A DNA stretch of 64,000 nucleotides, taken from assembly GCA_012845835.1 (NCBI GenBank), contig JABAKD010000009.1:5519324-5583323 (forward strand), read 5' to 3'. The DNA comes from Undaria pinnatifida (taxonomy: Eukaryota > Sar > Phaeophyceae > Laminariales > Alariaceae). The first letter of the stretch is position 1. Each line of letters starts with the position of its first letter. Shown here one piece after another: positions 1 to 10,200 of this stretch. Under the pieces are notes generated by a model. The model saw only the letters and a program-made list of their open reading frames with translations. It had not been told where the DNA came from and made no database searches. The position numbers were made by a program, and so were the translations under genes.

Positions 1-70
1 CCCCCCCCCCCCCCCGTCCCCATCTCGCGTGCACACGCTGCCCGTCATTGTTTGGTCTCGTCTTCGGCAG

Positions 71-132
71 TGACGTGGAAGGCCAAGCTAAAGATGGCCT
101 ACCCCGACCCCAACGACTACTCCGCCTTCATG
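71..132 (+). CDS. NTT: NTT exon a (first in window)
   Basis: The acceptor reads TTCGGCAG and the donor GTGAGAGG. The exon starts with two bases of a split codon and then encodes 20 residues ending [10 protein letters not shown], a conserved stretch of the family. The intron before it begins in a C homopolymer at the window edge. Confidence 0.92.
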
Positions 133-3100
133 GTGAGAGGTCGGCCGACGCCATCCCTTGTCCTCGCTCCGACCAGCGTTGTTGGCCGAGAGGACTCGGT
201 TGCCGGCATCGCTCTCGGTGCTGATTGCGCTGAGATAGAGCCAAGGGCCTGCCGTGGTGCCCCGCTGCTATGAAGGAGCGGTGAAAAAGGGCCGTCGGTG
301 CTTTACGATTGCGCGATCATTTCTTGCTTTTGAGTATGCCGTTGTTTTTGTCAAGAAGCAATGAAATGTCAGGGCGTGCATTGGCCGCCACGTTACCTTT
401 TCCCCCTCGCCGCTACCGCCGCCACCGAAACACTTGACTGGCTGACAGGGAAACTTCTCTAGCACGACGGGGCTATCGACCCTGGTGATGATGCTCGTGG
501 GGAGACAGGTGTTTCAGAAGTACGGCTGGGGGACGGCGGCCAAGGCGACACCTGCTGTGCTCGCCATCTCGGGGGTGAGGAACTCGTGAACGTGGTGGCT
601 TTTGTCCTTGTTCTTCAATTTTTTTCTTGGTCTTGTTATTGTTCTGGTTGTTGTTGCTGTTTTTGTTGCTGTTCTCGTTATTCTTGTTCGTGTTCCTATT
701 GTTCTTATTCTTTGAGCTCTTCTTGTTCTTCTTCTCCTTCTTGTTCTTGTCCTGCTGCTTGTTATTCTTTTTGTTTTTTCTTCTTGTTGTTCTTGTTCTT
801 GTTCTTGCTACTGGTATTGGTGTTGGTCTTGGTATTGCTATTGGTGTTAACCTTAGTCTTGCTTTGGTTGGTGGTGGTGGTTGTGGTGTTGGTGTTGATG
901 GTACCTACCCATGCCTCCGCACGAAATCCCCTTCTCTAGGTGGGTGGTGGTACCCACCCATGCTTCCGCACGAAAGCAATCGCATATGAAGGAAGTCTGC
1001 ACCGCACCCCTATTTACTTGGCATCCGCTTGACTTGGGTTATTTTTTCGCCTGTAAAGCAATTTTTTAGACCCTGCTGGTACGACTTTTTTCAAGTCGCA
1101 TGGTGAAGCCCCCCCCCCCCCCGCTACCAAGGCCTCCTCACGCTTTTGTCGCGGATCTTCGTGCTCCTCGTGCTTTACACCGCCAACGATTTTCCCGATA
1201 TACTATGCGCTTTGCTTGCGGGGGTGTCTCTGTCTGTCTCGCGTCTCGAGCGATCCCACGGTAGCGTTGCAGCAGAAAGCTTCTGGGGTGCAAACATGCC
1301 AACCATGAGGACCTCAATATCAACCATCACCCGAAACCTGAGCTCGAAGGCTTTCGCCAGGGCAACCCGACCCAGCTTCTATGACGTAGTCCTAGCAACA
1401 AGTTACTCGTAAAAAAATACTGGACTAGCAATTTTTTTCAATCAAAAAGTGCAACCTCTACGGGTACCCGTGGGATGACTTTCTAGTCGTAACGTTCACC
1501 GCGAAGATTCGTCGACGACTGCATCCCCGCCCTCGGTAACCTTGAAAGGAATTGCGCCGCGGCCAGTATCGCCGTTAGAGCTGAAAACACGTTTGTGGAG
1601 ACAAAATGCTTGAAATTGGTGTGGAATCATGTTTTCCAGTGGTAAAAGGTTTGAGGTGCGCCAGTTGCTTTTTCTTAGTGTTTTGAGGGCTACTCTAGAC
1701 GCAGAAATATTGGCCGCCGCTGCCGCTGCCGTTGCCCCCCCCCCCCCCCCCCCCCCCCCCCGCACACGAACAGGAACCGTCGAGAGAGAATACCCACTAC
1801 ACGTGAGCGTGACTGCTGCGTGCTGAATCTCGTTGATTCTGCGTCCTCTGATTTTTTGTGTCCCGACGATGAGCACCACTTCTACATGGTGGATCTGGTT
1901 GAGGCGCCCCTCGATTTTGTGTTCTGACTATGAGCGCGACTGCTGCGTATTGCACATCGTTTATGTTGCGTTCCCTGATTTATTGCTCCCCGCGCTCCGA
2001 GCATCTCGCTGAAATTGCGCCCCGTGATATTGTGTTCCGACTATTAGTGCCACTTCTGCGGGTTGCTTCTCGTTAATTTTGCGCGCCCTGCTTTTATATT
2101 CCCCGATCGCTGCAGGCAGCGTTTTTTTCCCTTTCCATGTTTGGGGACGCAGCGCCGGTGCAGGCGCTGCTTGGCGCGTTGAGCACGAGCCCTCTGACGC
2201 TCGTGGTCCTCGCGGGCGCGCTTCAGAATGTGTTGTCTAAGTCTTGCAAGTGAGTGCCCAAGGTATGCGAGGTGCCGTATTTTTGTTGTTGTTGACTTTT
2301 CGCTAATGGAACTACTACGAAAACGGACAACCGGTGTATTACGCAGCTTGCAAAGATGAGTATCGACCCTTAATTTGTCGAACTCACAGCTGACGTTAGA
2401 ATAATTTCACAAAGTACGTCAGCAGTGAGCTCGGCGTTTTTGGGTTGATAGGCATTTTGCAAGCTGCGCGATACGTCGGTCACACGTGATACATACTAAC
2501 GTAGAAGCCTTTTTTTTTGCTGTGTTGTGGTGTACCATGTTAAGGTGTTTTGGCGCTGTGTTGTGCTCTGTTTTGTTTCGTCATTTCCTTTCTCATGCGC
2601 GCCAGCGTGCCGCCGAAAACCGGTAGAGCAGCGGGAATGCGCTCCCGGCACAATACTCCCCAGCAGCAGCGCCTCACTCGCCTTCGTCAGCTGATTTTGT
2701 CTCTGTTTCTGCTGCTGCTTCTGCTTCTGCTGCTTCTGCTGCTGCTTCTGCTTTGCTGCTGTTGCTGCATCTTGTGCTGTCGCGGCTACGTTTTGTGCCC
2801 GGGTTCACGCCAGGTACTCGTTGTTCGACCCTTGCAAAGAAATGGCGTACATCCCGCTGTCCCAGGAGGAGAAACGCAAAGGAAAAGCCGCCGTGGACGT
2901 CATTGGAAACCCACTCGGGAAATCCGCGGGCTCGTTCGTGCAGCAGGTGGGACGATTGCCTGTGCTGTGCTACAATAGGTAGCCCCCTTGGCTCGTCGGA
3001 ACTATTTACCCGCTTGTCAGCTCACGCGGGGACCCGCCTACAAGTGCGCTCCTACAAGTGCGCTCCGAGCCGTTTTTTTTGTGCACCTCACGTCTGTCTG

Positions 3101-4179
3101 TGGAGCTATCAACAAAGCTGTGCTGGTGTTTGGAGAGGTTGCGGTGTTGGGGCTCGCGCCTCGGGCACCCGCGTGATTTTTGGACAGCTTGGCTCTGTCG
3201 CCGGAAAGTACTCTTAATGTACACTTTTATTGGTATGTTTCCGTTTTTTTTGTGTGTTTGTGCTTGTGTGTGTATGTGTGTGTTTCCTATTGCTCACGAA
3301 AAGCACGCAGATTACACAGTATATCATGGATACGCGGTTTTATTTTTGGATTGATTTTTGGGGGGGAGGTGCACACCCTCTTTGGTCAAGTGCGCATGGT
3401 TGGACCGTGCGACGCTGTTACGTAATCCAAATTTTCAACGCGCGGAACCACACAATTTTTCGCGAAAACGACTTCGGCCTTGCCTTACGCAGGGGCTGTT
3501 TCTGGCGACGGGCTCTCTCCAAGCCTCCACTCCTTACCTAGGCGGCGTTTTGGTGGTGGTGATCACCACTTGGCTGTACGCGGCAGACTCTCTATCCTCC
3601 AAGGTGAGCCAAATTCAATAGGGGTCCATATGCGTGGAAGGGGTTGCTGTGGGCGGGAAGCGATGTTGTGGCGCGGAGATAAATGTGTGTTTTACGCTGA
3701 TGCGCGGGATCTTGTGGCGTCCTTGCGATTTTGCGTTCTTTTTGCTAGTGTCATACCTTCCGTGAATAAACGCTGCCGATTTTTTTAGGTTTTTTTCCGT
3801 CGTGACTGACTGCGGGTAGTGGGAACTTAAGGCGCCTCCTCTGCTTCTCTTCTGTACGCTTATTGCTACTATTCCTATATTTTTCCACTGTTTTTGTTGG
3901 TTCTTATTTTGTTGCCCGTGTTTTTTTTTTTTTACTTTTCAGTTCGAAAACGCTAAGGCTATGGTCGCCGCTACAGAACAAGAGAAGGGTGATGAGAGCG
4001 ATGTTGATGGTGGTGATGGTGGTGGTGATGGTGGTGGTGGTGGTGGTGGTGGTGGTGAGGACGGCACGGTTTTGCTGCTACCTCCTCCGGTTCCACCAAT
4101 AGCAGAGGGAGACGACAGTGGCGGTGGGGGGGTTGCCGCAACTAGTCCCCCGAAAAATATCCTTCCAACCCCGCCTTAG
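71..4179 (+). CDS. NTT: ATP/ADP (nucleotide) transporter, NTT/TLC family, C-terminal part, six exons
   Basis: This is the 3' part of a gene for an NTT-type nucleotide transporter, the family that exchanges ATP and ADP across plastid envelopes and in intracellular bacteria. I joined exons 71-132, 449-574, 2116-2249, 2814-2946, 3493-3603 and 3943-4179. All use GT-AG borders, and the phases (0, 0, 2, 0, 0) agree throughout. The joined frame gives 266 residues plus a stop. Family landmarks appear in order: [10 protein letters not shown], then GNFSSTTG with [15 protein letters not shown], then [20 protein letters not shown], then KEMAYIPL and [15 protein letters not shown], then ASTPYLGG with [11 protein letters not shown]. 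The first exon begins inside a codon, so the N-terminal half lies upstream of the window. The last exon adds a polar tail that starts [15 protein letters not shown] and carries a Gly/Asp run encoded by a GGT microsatellite. Plastid location is inferred from the family and lineage, because no targeting peptide is in view. Identity is near certain; the length of the tail is less so. Confidence 0.93.
449..574 (+). CDS. NTT: NTT exon b
   Basis: This exon encodes 42 residues in phase 0, beginning GNFSSTTG and containing the helix [15 protein letters not shown], then [10 protein letters not shown]. The acceptor is GGCTGACAG and the donor GTGAGG. A second acceptor-like CTCTAG lies at 453-462, but using it would break the phase and lose the conserved residues after SAFM, so I rejected it. 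Confidence 0.93.
600..900 (+). repeat. TTCTTG/TTGTTC low-complexity tract in an NTT intron
   Basis: About 300 bases made almost only of T, G and C, with repeated CTTGTTCTTGTT units. It is open in more than one frame and would encode Leu/Phe/Cys/Val-rich protein. It lies wholly inside the 1541-base intron after exon b and I do not regard it as coding. Confidence 0.85.
2116..2249 (+). CDS. NTT: NTT exon c
   Basis: Encodes [10 protein letters not shown], a membrane segment and [13 protein letters not shown], ending after two bases of a Lys codon. The acceptor is GATCGCTGCAG and the donor GTGAGTG. The split AA|G codon joins exactly to the next exon. Confidence 0.93.
2331..2480. repeat. Hairpin-element family: inverted pair
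   Basis: Copy 1 (2331-2397, + strand) and copy 2 (2416-2480, - strand) of the dispersed element face each other around an 18-base AT-rich centre. Copy 1 shows the core CAGCT..GAGTATCGAC..GTCGAACTC..AGCTG. The pair lies in the NTT intron between exons c and d, so the transcript could form a large foldback. Confidence 0.8.
2703..2772 (+). repeat. CTG/CTGCTT microsatellite before NTT exon d
   Basis: A run of CTG and CTT triplets about 45 bases upstream of the acceptor of the next exon. It is pyrimidine-rich and could serve as part of an extended polypyrimidine tract. Confidence 0.8.
2814..2946 (+). CDS. NTT: NTT exon d
   Basis: Completes the Lys codon and encodes [15 protein letters not shown], then [16 protein letters not shown] and SFVQQ. 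This is the most conserved block of the family. The acceptor is CACGCCAG and the donor GTGGGA. Confidence 0.95.
3493..3603 (+). CDS. NTT: NTT exon e
   Basis: Thirty-seven residues in phase 0: [18 protein letters not shown], then a hydrophobic helix [13 protein letters not shown] and DSLSSK. The acceptor is CTTACGCAG and the donor GTGAGC. This is the last membrane segment of the transporter. Confidence 0.93.
3943..4179 (+). CDS. NTT: NTT terminal exon with Gly/Asp-rich tail
   Basis: A long T-tract and TTTTCAG precede this exon. It begins [15 protein letters not shown], then runs through a GGT-repeat-encoded Gly/Asp stretch and a Pro-rich segment to a TAG at 4177-4179. The start is well supported by splice site, phase and family position. 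The low-complexity tail is weaker, since it has the composition of the microsatellite itself. Confidence 0.8.
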   Translation, partial: FENAKAMVAATEQEKGDESDVDGGDGGGDGGGGGGGGGEDGTVLLLPPPVPPIAEGDDSGGGGVAATSPPKNILPTPP

Positions 4180-4665
4180 AACCCCGTAAGAACCGTACCC
4201 ACGAATTCGGGTGTAAACTACTAGGAGTTAGTATGGAATTTCTTTTTGCACTTTTCAAATGGGTTAACCCCTTTAGAGCTCCCAAACCCCTCCCTATACA
4301 AACCTCAAGTGACTTTTCCCCGAAAAGGGTTCCAGCAGTGAAGGCGTTAAGGCCGGTCTTTGCTGGCACTGGTGGTGGCAGTAGTGGCTGCAGAGGGGGC
4401 GGTCTCGTATTTGCACGGTTACGGTGGTGGGCGGTGTCGCCAACTGTTCCAGTATCGGTTTGTGTTAGTAGATCGAAGAGGATAGAAAAGCAGTGGCGGC
4501 GGCATTGCTGCCACTAGCCCTCCCCCCCAAAAAAGTCTTCCAGGCCTTGGCGCCACGTTGTTTTCTGTCGGTGTTGTTGGAACCGGTGGCGGTAGCGACG
4601 GCGGTGGCGAGAGCAGTGGCTGCGGTTCGGGCGGGTCTCGTATTTGCCTGGAGGCGGTGGTTTGT
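4100..4665 (+). repeat. Degenerate tandem duplication of the NTT 3' end
   Basis: Stretches of the NTT tail reappear downstream: GTGGCGG..GCAACTAGTCCCCC near 4118-4150 returns near 4490-4520 as GTGGCGG..GCCACTAGCCCTCCC, and a block with TCTCGTATTTGC occurs near 4403 and again near 4637. The copies are diverged and interrupted by a TTAACCCC element at 4264-4352. Confidence 0.6.
4264..4352 (+). mobile_element. TTAACCCC-type short inverted-repeat element, copy 1
   Basis: Starts TTAACCCCTTTAGAGC, has the core CCCTCCCTATAC..TCAAGTGA..TTTTCCCC, and ends near GGCGTTAAGG. The ends are short inverted repeats. It lies just beyond the NTT stop codon, probably in its 3' UTR. Confidence 0.75.
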
Positions 4666-4984
4666 GGTGCGGTCAGCTGTGGTAGGAATTGTGTGTTCAC
4701 AGAGCGATGGGGGTGGAGCCAAAAAACGGACTTTATCCATAGAAAAATAGATTATAGAAACGGGTTCGGAGAAGAGTATATGTGCATGCACGTACAGTGG
4801 GGGGGGAGGGGGGGTATTGTATCTTGCTTTGACCTCGTCGACTATGGGTACTTCGCTTGATAAAGTAGTAGGGCATGTCGTGTGAGGTGCTATTGATAAT
4901 TATTTTATTCAGGGGAGGTGCAGTGCGCGAGGCGAATTAGAAAACAGTGGACAAAGCCGTTTGAGGTGCTATTACTTGATTAGT

Positions 4985-5160
4985 TGCCCCGATTCAAGAA
5001 CACCCGATTTAAGAGCGTTCGGGAGTTAAGAGCAGCCAACTCGGCATGTCCCGCCACTCTAGAGGCTATATGTTGCCCACCACAGATAAGAGCGCTTTGT
5101 AGTTAAGAGCGTATGTTTCGACTTGTCACGAGGCGCTCTGAAATCGGGATACCCACTGTA
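4985..5160. mobile_element. AGTGGGTACC-ended inverted-repeat element (diverged)
   Basis: The left end reads CCCCGATTCAAGAACACC, and the right end GCGCTCTGAAATCGGGATA followed by CCCACTGT. Several TTAAGAGC motifs lie inside. It resembles the better-preserved copy at 13004-13219. Confidence 0.55.
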
Positions 5161-5689
5161 ACTAACTAATCCTTAGGGAGTGCGGTGTACCTGGCAACCG
5201 AAGAAAGATGGGGAAAGCCGTGTGAGGTGCTACAATAGTACGGAGTATTATTTAAGCTGATCCATATAAGGGGTGCAGCGTGCTAGGCAAACGAGAGGCA
5301 TACGGAGAGGAAAGGCGGAGGAGGACGGTGGGAACCACGAGAGGGATTGGGTTTTGTACGCCACTGGCGGGCGGGCGGACTGGTGGGCGATCCTGTCTGC
5401 GACAGTGTCGAAGGTATCTTGGCGGTGCCAAATATATCGGCTATTTAGTAATCACTTTGTCTGGTTCGGTGATTTGCGAGAATGTTGTGCTCAATGTATG
5501 TACGAGGAGCTCACACGGCAAACCAAAACGAACGCTTTTGCCTAGGTTACGGTTCAGCCTAGGTTTGGGTTTTGTTGTGGGTAGATTTTAGAGAAGATTG
5601 AAATACGCAGAGTAGGGACGGGTCTCGGTGCCTCTGTTGTGTATTTCCGTCGCTGTCAGTACAATATGTCGCCGACCTATACCCACAAT

Positions 5690-5782
5690 GAGGACACACA
5701 CCCAGTATTTCGCGCAATCGGAGTAACACACATTGCTTGCTAATATGGGTTCCGACGAAATCTTCGATCTTACAGCTGGGGG
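5690..5782 (+). repeat. Hairpin-element family, diverged copy
   Basis: Contains CCCAGTATTTCGCGCAATCG, then a TTGCTTGC remnant and TCCGACGAAATCTTCGATC ending in ACAGCTG. Its closest relative is the copy at 37688-37774. Confidence 0.6.
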
Positions 5783-6730
5783 TATTTTACTTGATATAAT
5801 TTCTCTTTTGGTATGTTTTACTATTTAGTCGCATAAGGTATGTCTTGTTTTCTTTTGAGTGTTTTGGTGGTGTGACTGGTACGAAAAGACACCGTTTGCG
5901 ATTCTTCAGAGTGCTCACAGGTCGCGTCGTGCTCGCTGTGTACGAGTTAGAGCACAAGAGGGTGGGCGCCGATCGTTTTGTTTGCGCAAATCTCAACATG
6001 TGTAATACAGACGATTTGCTCTCAGGGGTATACAGGTTGATGCTCTTCGCAGAAGCTATTAGCTCTGCTGGTTCGCCGAAGTATGTCACGGGAGGATTGG
6101 CAGATGGCGCGTGGCTTCAGCAATGAATACACGCAAAAAACTTACGATACATTTTTTGACGATTGCATGATGCTGACTGACCTTGCGGGCGCGCTATTTG
6201 TTGTTCTGATCGGATGCGCTTGCAGCACTGTGTTGTTTGTGTTGTTTGTGTTGTCTGACAGTAGTGTCCGGCGTTAGCTTAATCCTTTCTGTGTTTCTGC
6301 GGAGGGCGGGAAAATGGAGGCAGGCCTAGTTGTAGTTGTGTCCCGCATCGATATGTGTGTTTCTAATTACCAACCCTTGCGTCGGCTGCTGACGATATTA
6401 CTGTGCTTCGTACATGATGCACTTTCACGGTTAATCGTTCTACTAACCACCCCTTTGGGCCTTAAGAGGGGAAAAAAAAATGGCGACGAAAATTGCCGAT
6501 ATACGGCATCGGCCACTATGATACAGTTGTCCGAACGACGACGCCAACAATGCAAACAAGCAGCAGGCGACGAACGCAGGCGGCATGATCCTCGTTCTGC
6601 TGCTTGAAAATATCGCAAATAATCGTTGGCGCTTGAAAATATCGCAAATAATCGTTTTTTTTGGTCGCTACACCATAACCTTAACACGCCTGCTACGATA
6701 GAGGTGGCACTTTTTTTAATTTCGGACCCT

Positions 6731-6833
6731 CATTAATGCCTTTGCAATTGGAAACCTGTTCTTGGGGAGAAATTACTTGGAATTAGTATAGGGAGGGGGG
6801 GTTGGGGTTCTGAAGGGGTTAACCCAATAATCG
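6731..6833 (-). mobile_element. TTAACCCC-type element, copy 2
   Basis: Reverse orientation: GGAAACCTGTTCTTGGGGA, then ATTAGTATAGGGAGGG, ending AAGGGGTTAACCC. Confidence 0.75.
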
Positions 6834-7942
6834 CCGGAATTTCATGGGGTTTTCTTTGTTGCATGTTTTCGCTTTATAGCTATGTAGGCCCATGATATTT
6901 TTCTTGGGGTTACGCTTTCATTGTTGTAAGAACCATCTTGTGGCTGGGGTACAGAACTCCTCAAGCCACTAACCTTGCAGGGAAAAACGGTGCATCGCCA
7001 TCGTAGCGTGTCTCAAGTAAAATCGGTAGCCAATCGGAGAATTCCCGATTTCGAAGAAAAGGTGGTTCCAAGATTTGGTCCCGATTACTGAGAAAACGCA
7101 CGATGATAACGATCATTCCCTCTTGAAACGAGCAACCCAGCGAAAACAGGAAAATATAGGCGCAGGGAAAAAAAAGACCTTCCCTCCCACCCTACAAGCG
7201 TATTGTAGTCGTATTTTTCTGCACGGTCATTTCAATCCCTGGGACGGGCACCGCGGTGAGAACGCACTCATCGCGGGGTCTATTCCGGGCGAGACCCCGC
7301 TGCTTCATCAGGGCAGGAGGCGCATAATCCAATACTTACATTGAATGATCGATGCCAGCTGAAATTAATACTGCAGAATAATGCCTTCCCCACATATTTT
7401 CATTTTAGCTACAACTGGTACAATCTTATGTCCCATTTCCCAGCAATGTCCCATCCCCAGGTCATTGCCCGCTGTCCTCCGGCTTTTGTTGTATTTGTGT
7501 GTCGCGAGGTATGTAATCACCACATGTCGGCTCCGCGACAGGTTGATTCACCGATCGCGTCTCTTTTTGGTATCTCATACTAGACCCTTCCCACTTCAAT
7601 CACATATTTTGGGGAAGGCGGATCCTTTTTTGAGGCACAGCGACTTTTTTCCCGTCGCGTGGGCGGCATGGTTCCGCGGAGGGGGGGCTCATCGTCATCA
7701 ATCACCGGCAGCCGTGCACATGAACACGGTTCTCCAGGGGGAAGAGCCACCAATCAATTCGCCCTTTGACTGCTCGTACTGCAGGTTTACGTTGTCTCCA
7801 CCACAACACTCAAAAGCAGTGCGCGATTTTTTTTTGTTGGTAGAACTGAACATGTAAAACCGATTAACAAACCCATGCCCTAGGTAAACAAACAACGTAA
7901 TATTGCAAACGACTGAGAACGACATTCCAACGATTTTGGGTT

Positions 7943-8032
7943 ATAACGCCTTCATTAATTTTGCAAACCCTTTTCTAGGGGAAAAAAATACTTGGAGTTA
8001 GTATAGGGAGGGATTTTGGGACTCTAAAGGAG
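7943..8032 (-). mobile_element. TTAACCCC-type element, copy 3
   Basis: Reverse orientation with TTCTAGGGGAAAAAAATAC, GTTAGTATAGGGAGGGA and ACTCTAAAGGAGCCCC. The terminal GGTTAA is eroded. Confidence 0.7.
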
Positions 8033-8174
8033 CCCCATCCTTCAGAAAAAAAAAATAGCCCGAAGGTGCTATTGATACCTCTAGCGTAGCACGTGTCGTG
8101 GGTCTTTGCGGTCAGCTCTAATGAATGCCGTTAGTAATCAAGAGGAAGGAGCTTCAAGAGGCATTTTTTTACAG

Positions 8175-8450
8175 CTGTGGCTGTGATGATAAAGCGACGA
8201 TCCAGGCGCCTCACCAATTGCGTGCACCCTGCCTGTGTTATCTGGTTCTCATGTGTGTGTGCTGTTGTTTTTCTCCGTTTGCTGTCTTGGACTTTGTTTT
8301 TTACTAGTGTACTTCGAAGTAGTAGTAGCTTGGTTGTGATGACGTGACGATCCAGGTGTCGCACTAAATGCATGCACGCACCCTGTCCGTCTTGTGTTCT
8401 TCGTTCTTCTTCTGCGTGTGCGTTTGTTCTTCTTCGTGTGCTGTATTTAC
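8175..8450 (+). repeat. Two-copy tandem duplication, period about 150 bases
   Basis: GACGATCCAGG occurs at 8196 and 8346, with similar flanks on both sides (TGTGATGA before; GTGCACCCTGCC or GCACGCACCCTGTCC after, then T-rich sequence with GTGTG). Confidence 0.6.
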
Positions 8451-9194
8451 ATTTAAACAGTACAAGTTTGTTTCTACTCATGAAATAGACACCCAGTACT
8501 TCAGGGGCCGCGCTGTTCTCCTGGTGGTGAATGCTACCGGTATATCACTGCTGACCTGAAGAAACTATCCCAACAGTTTCTCCCCATTGTCAGAAAACAA
8601 CCGACCATTATCTTTATCTTCCTCTCCAAAACTGGACTATGCTGGGACCTAGGTGCGACCAAACGTAGGTCAGGTAGGTATTATAGGTGTGGTCTGGCCG
8701 ATCGTCTACAGCAGCAGTAGCGGGAAGTGCGAGCGCGTAATAATTTGACCCGTATCATGCCGCGCACACGAGTCGAAGGCCTCCGTGCATTGTAGTTCGA
8801 GTGCATCCCCCCCCGCTCGGCGCAAACACTGTTTTGCCTGGCTGATGAAAACCTGAGTGCTCCGTCTCGACAATGTAGGGATGCGAGTGCCTATGGCCCT
8901 ATGGACCTCGGCCATGCATTATGTAATTACACCCCCCTCCCCACAATTTACGGAGATCCGTGGCTAACAGGACGAAATGAAGCACACAAATATAAGCATC
9001 AGTCGAGCTCTCCTACGTTACAACTGCTGTGTTCGTCTAATGCTCTGTATACCAGGTAGTGTGCAGACCCTGGAGGCAATAGATATTTCGAGTGAAAAGC
9101 GAAAAAAAAAACTAATTCGGGTTTGTTTCTTCCCCGCCCGTTCGTTGTTCCGCATTGCATCCCGCTAACTATGGATCTGGTTGGTACTTTTTTT

Positions 9195-9500
9195 TTTCTT
9201 TTTGTTCTCACACTTTTACTTTCCAGCTTTTGGGCAAGCCGTGGTCACAGGTGTCGTCCCTTCTCCCCCCCGGTTCTTGCCTTCAATTTTTATCGCGCAT
9301 AGGGTTTAGCAATCCCACTGCTCGTCGATTTTTCATCGAGTGTTGCTAACTCACGCTCTCGCGCTTTCCGCAAGTCAATTTGTGCACAAGAAAAAGTCCC
9401 AACGAATTTATACGAGTATGCACTCGGCGGGGCTCGAACTCACGAAACCGACCTATACCAGGCTCGAGGATAACTTGATACGCCACCGGGGCGACCGATA
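9195..9500 (-). mobile_element. tRNA-derived SINE, copy A
   Basis: On the - strand the element begins with a tRNA-like head (GGTCGCCCCGGTGGCGTATC) and a B-box-like GAGTTCGAGCC about 55 bases later. The body continues through TTGTGCACAAATTGACTTGC and GACACCTGTGACCACGGC. It is nearly identical to copy B at 47346-47598, except that it retains about 45 bases deleted there. Proximity to a tRNA ancestor is inferred from the promoter boxes; no functional cloverleaf is claimed. Confidence 0.75.
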
Positions 9501-10121
9501 AATACTATAGGAGTCTGGGCTGCAGTCGTCACCGCTGTTTTTCCACACTTTTTTTTCGTCATATTTTTCAATTGTACATTGGAAGGAAAAAGCCACAACT
9601 ACCGATCACAGAACAGGTTCCTACGCTTAAGAGCACCAGCATGACTGCGAACAGTATGCTGCCTCCTCTCCGTAAAAGAAAACTGCAGCACCCCATCGTA
9701 AATCAAAACCTACAACATGCTGGATCTCTCATAAAAAAACAAACGCTCCAGCAGTAAAAGTTGCAAGTACGCACAGCAGGTGCCCCTGGACAATATTACA
9801 AAAAAAAAGACAACGCACGCACGCATACTAACGTATCATACATATCATATGCATGCGGAAACAGACGAGGGGGGGGAACCACAATACCAGAACAAAAAAA
9901 TAAAAAGGTGTAAGACACCGCGGGTGCAAAGCAAGTGTTGTGGGAAAACGACCTAGCCACAAATACCTAACGAACTAAAAGCTGCTTCCCCTTCATGTGG
10001 GTACGAGTACACTGTTGTCCTTCAACCAGGCTGGCATAATAGTAAATACGACTATGTGGAACCTGGCCTCTCACGGGGTGGAAAGGGTGGCCCCGGAGGT
10101 CTGGTACTCGTCTCGTAGCTG

Positions 10122-10200
10122 GCGTCGCGGAGTTGAAGTCGAAGCGGAGAGGGCGTCGCAGAGCTGAAGTCGAAGCGGAGACGGTGTCGCGGTGCTGAGG
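10122..10200 (+). repeat. 31-base minisatellite, about 2.5 copies
   Basis: GCGTCGCGGAG..GAAGTCGAAGCGGAGA repeats at 10122, 10153 and 10184. Confidence 0.8.

Noticed and set aside
52-70. Extending the first NTT exon upstream into VSSSA
   Set aside because: TTCGGCAG is a good acceptor at 70, and the bases before it are intron-like with a C homopolymer.
453-462. Alternative acceptor CTCTAG for NTT exon b
   Set aside because: It would shift the phase and remove residues that the family conserves after SAFM.
586-989. Two overlapping frames rich in Leu, Phe, Cys and Val
   Set aside because: They come from a CTTGTT low-complexity tract inside an NTT intron, with good exons on both sides.
3058-3541. 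Overlapping + strand frames between NTT exons d and e
   Set aside because: NTT exon d joins exon e in phase and restores the conserved order; the frames between them have no family match and end at stops.
9426-9500. Possible functional tRNA gene on the - strand
   Set aside because: The head has tRNA-like promoter boxes but the arms do not form a clean cloverleaf by eye, and it is fused to a repeated body found in other copies, so a SINE is the better reading.
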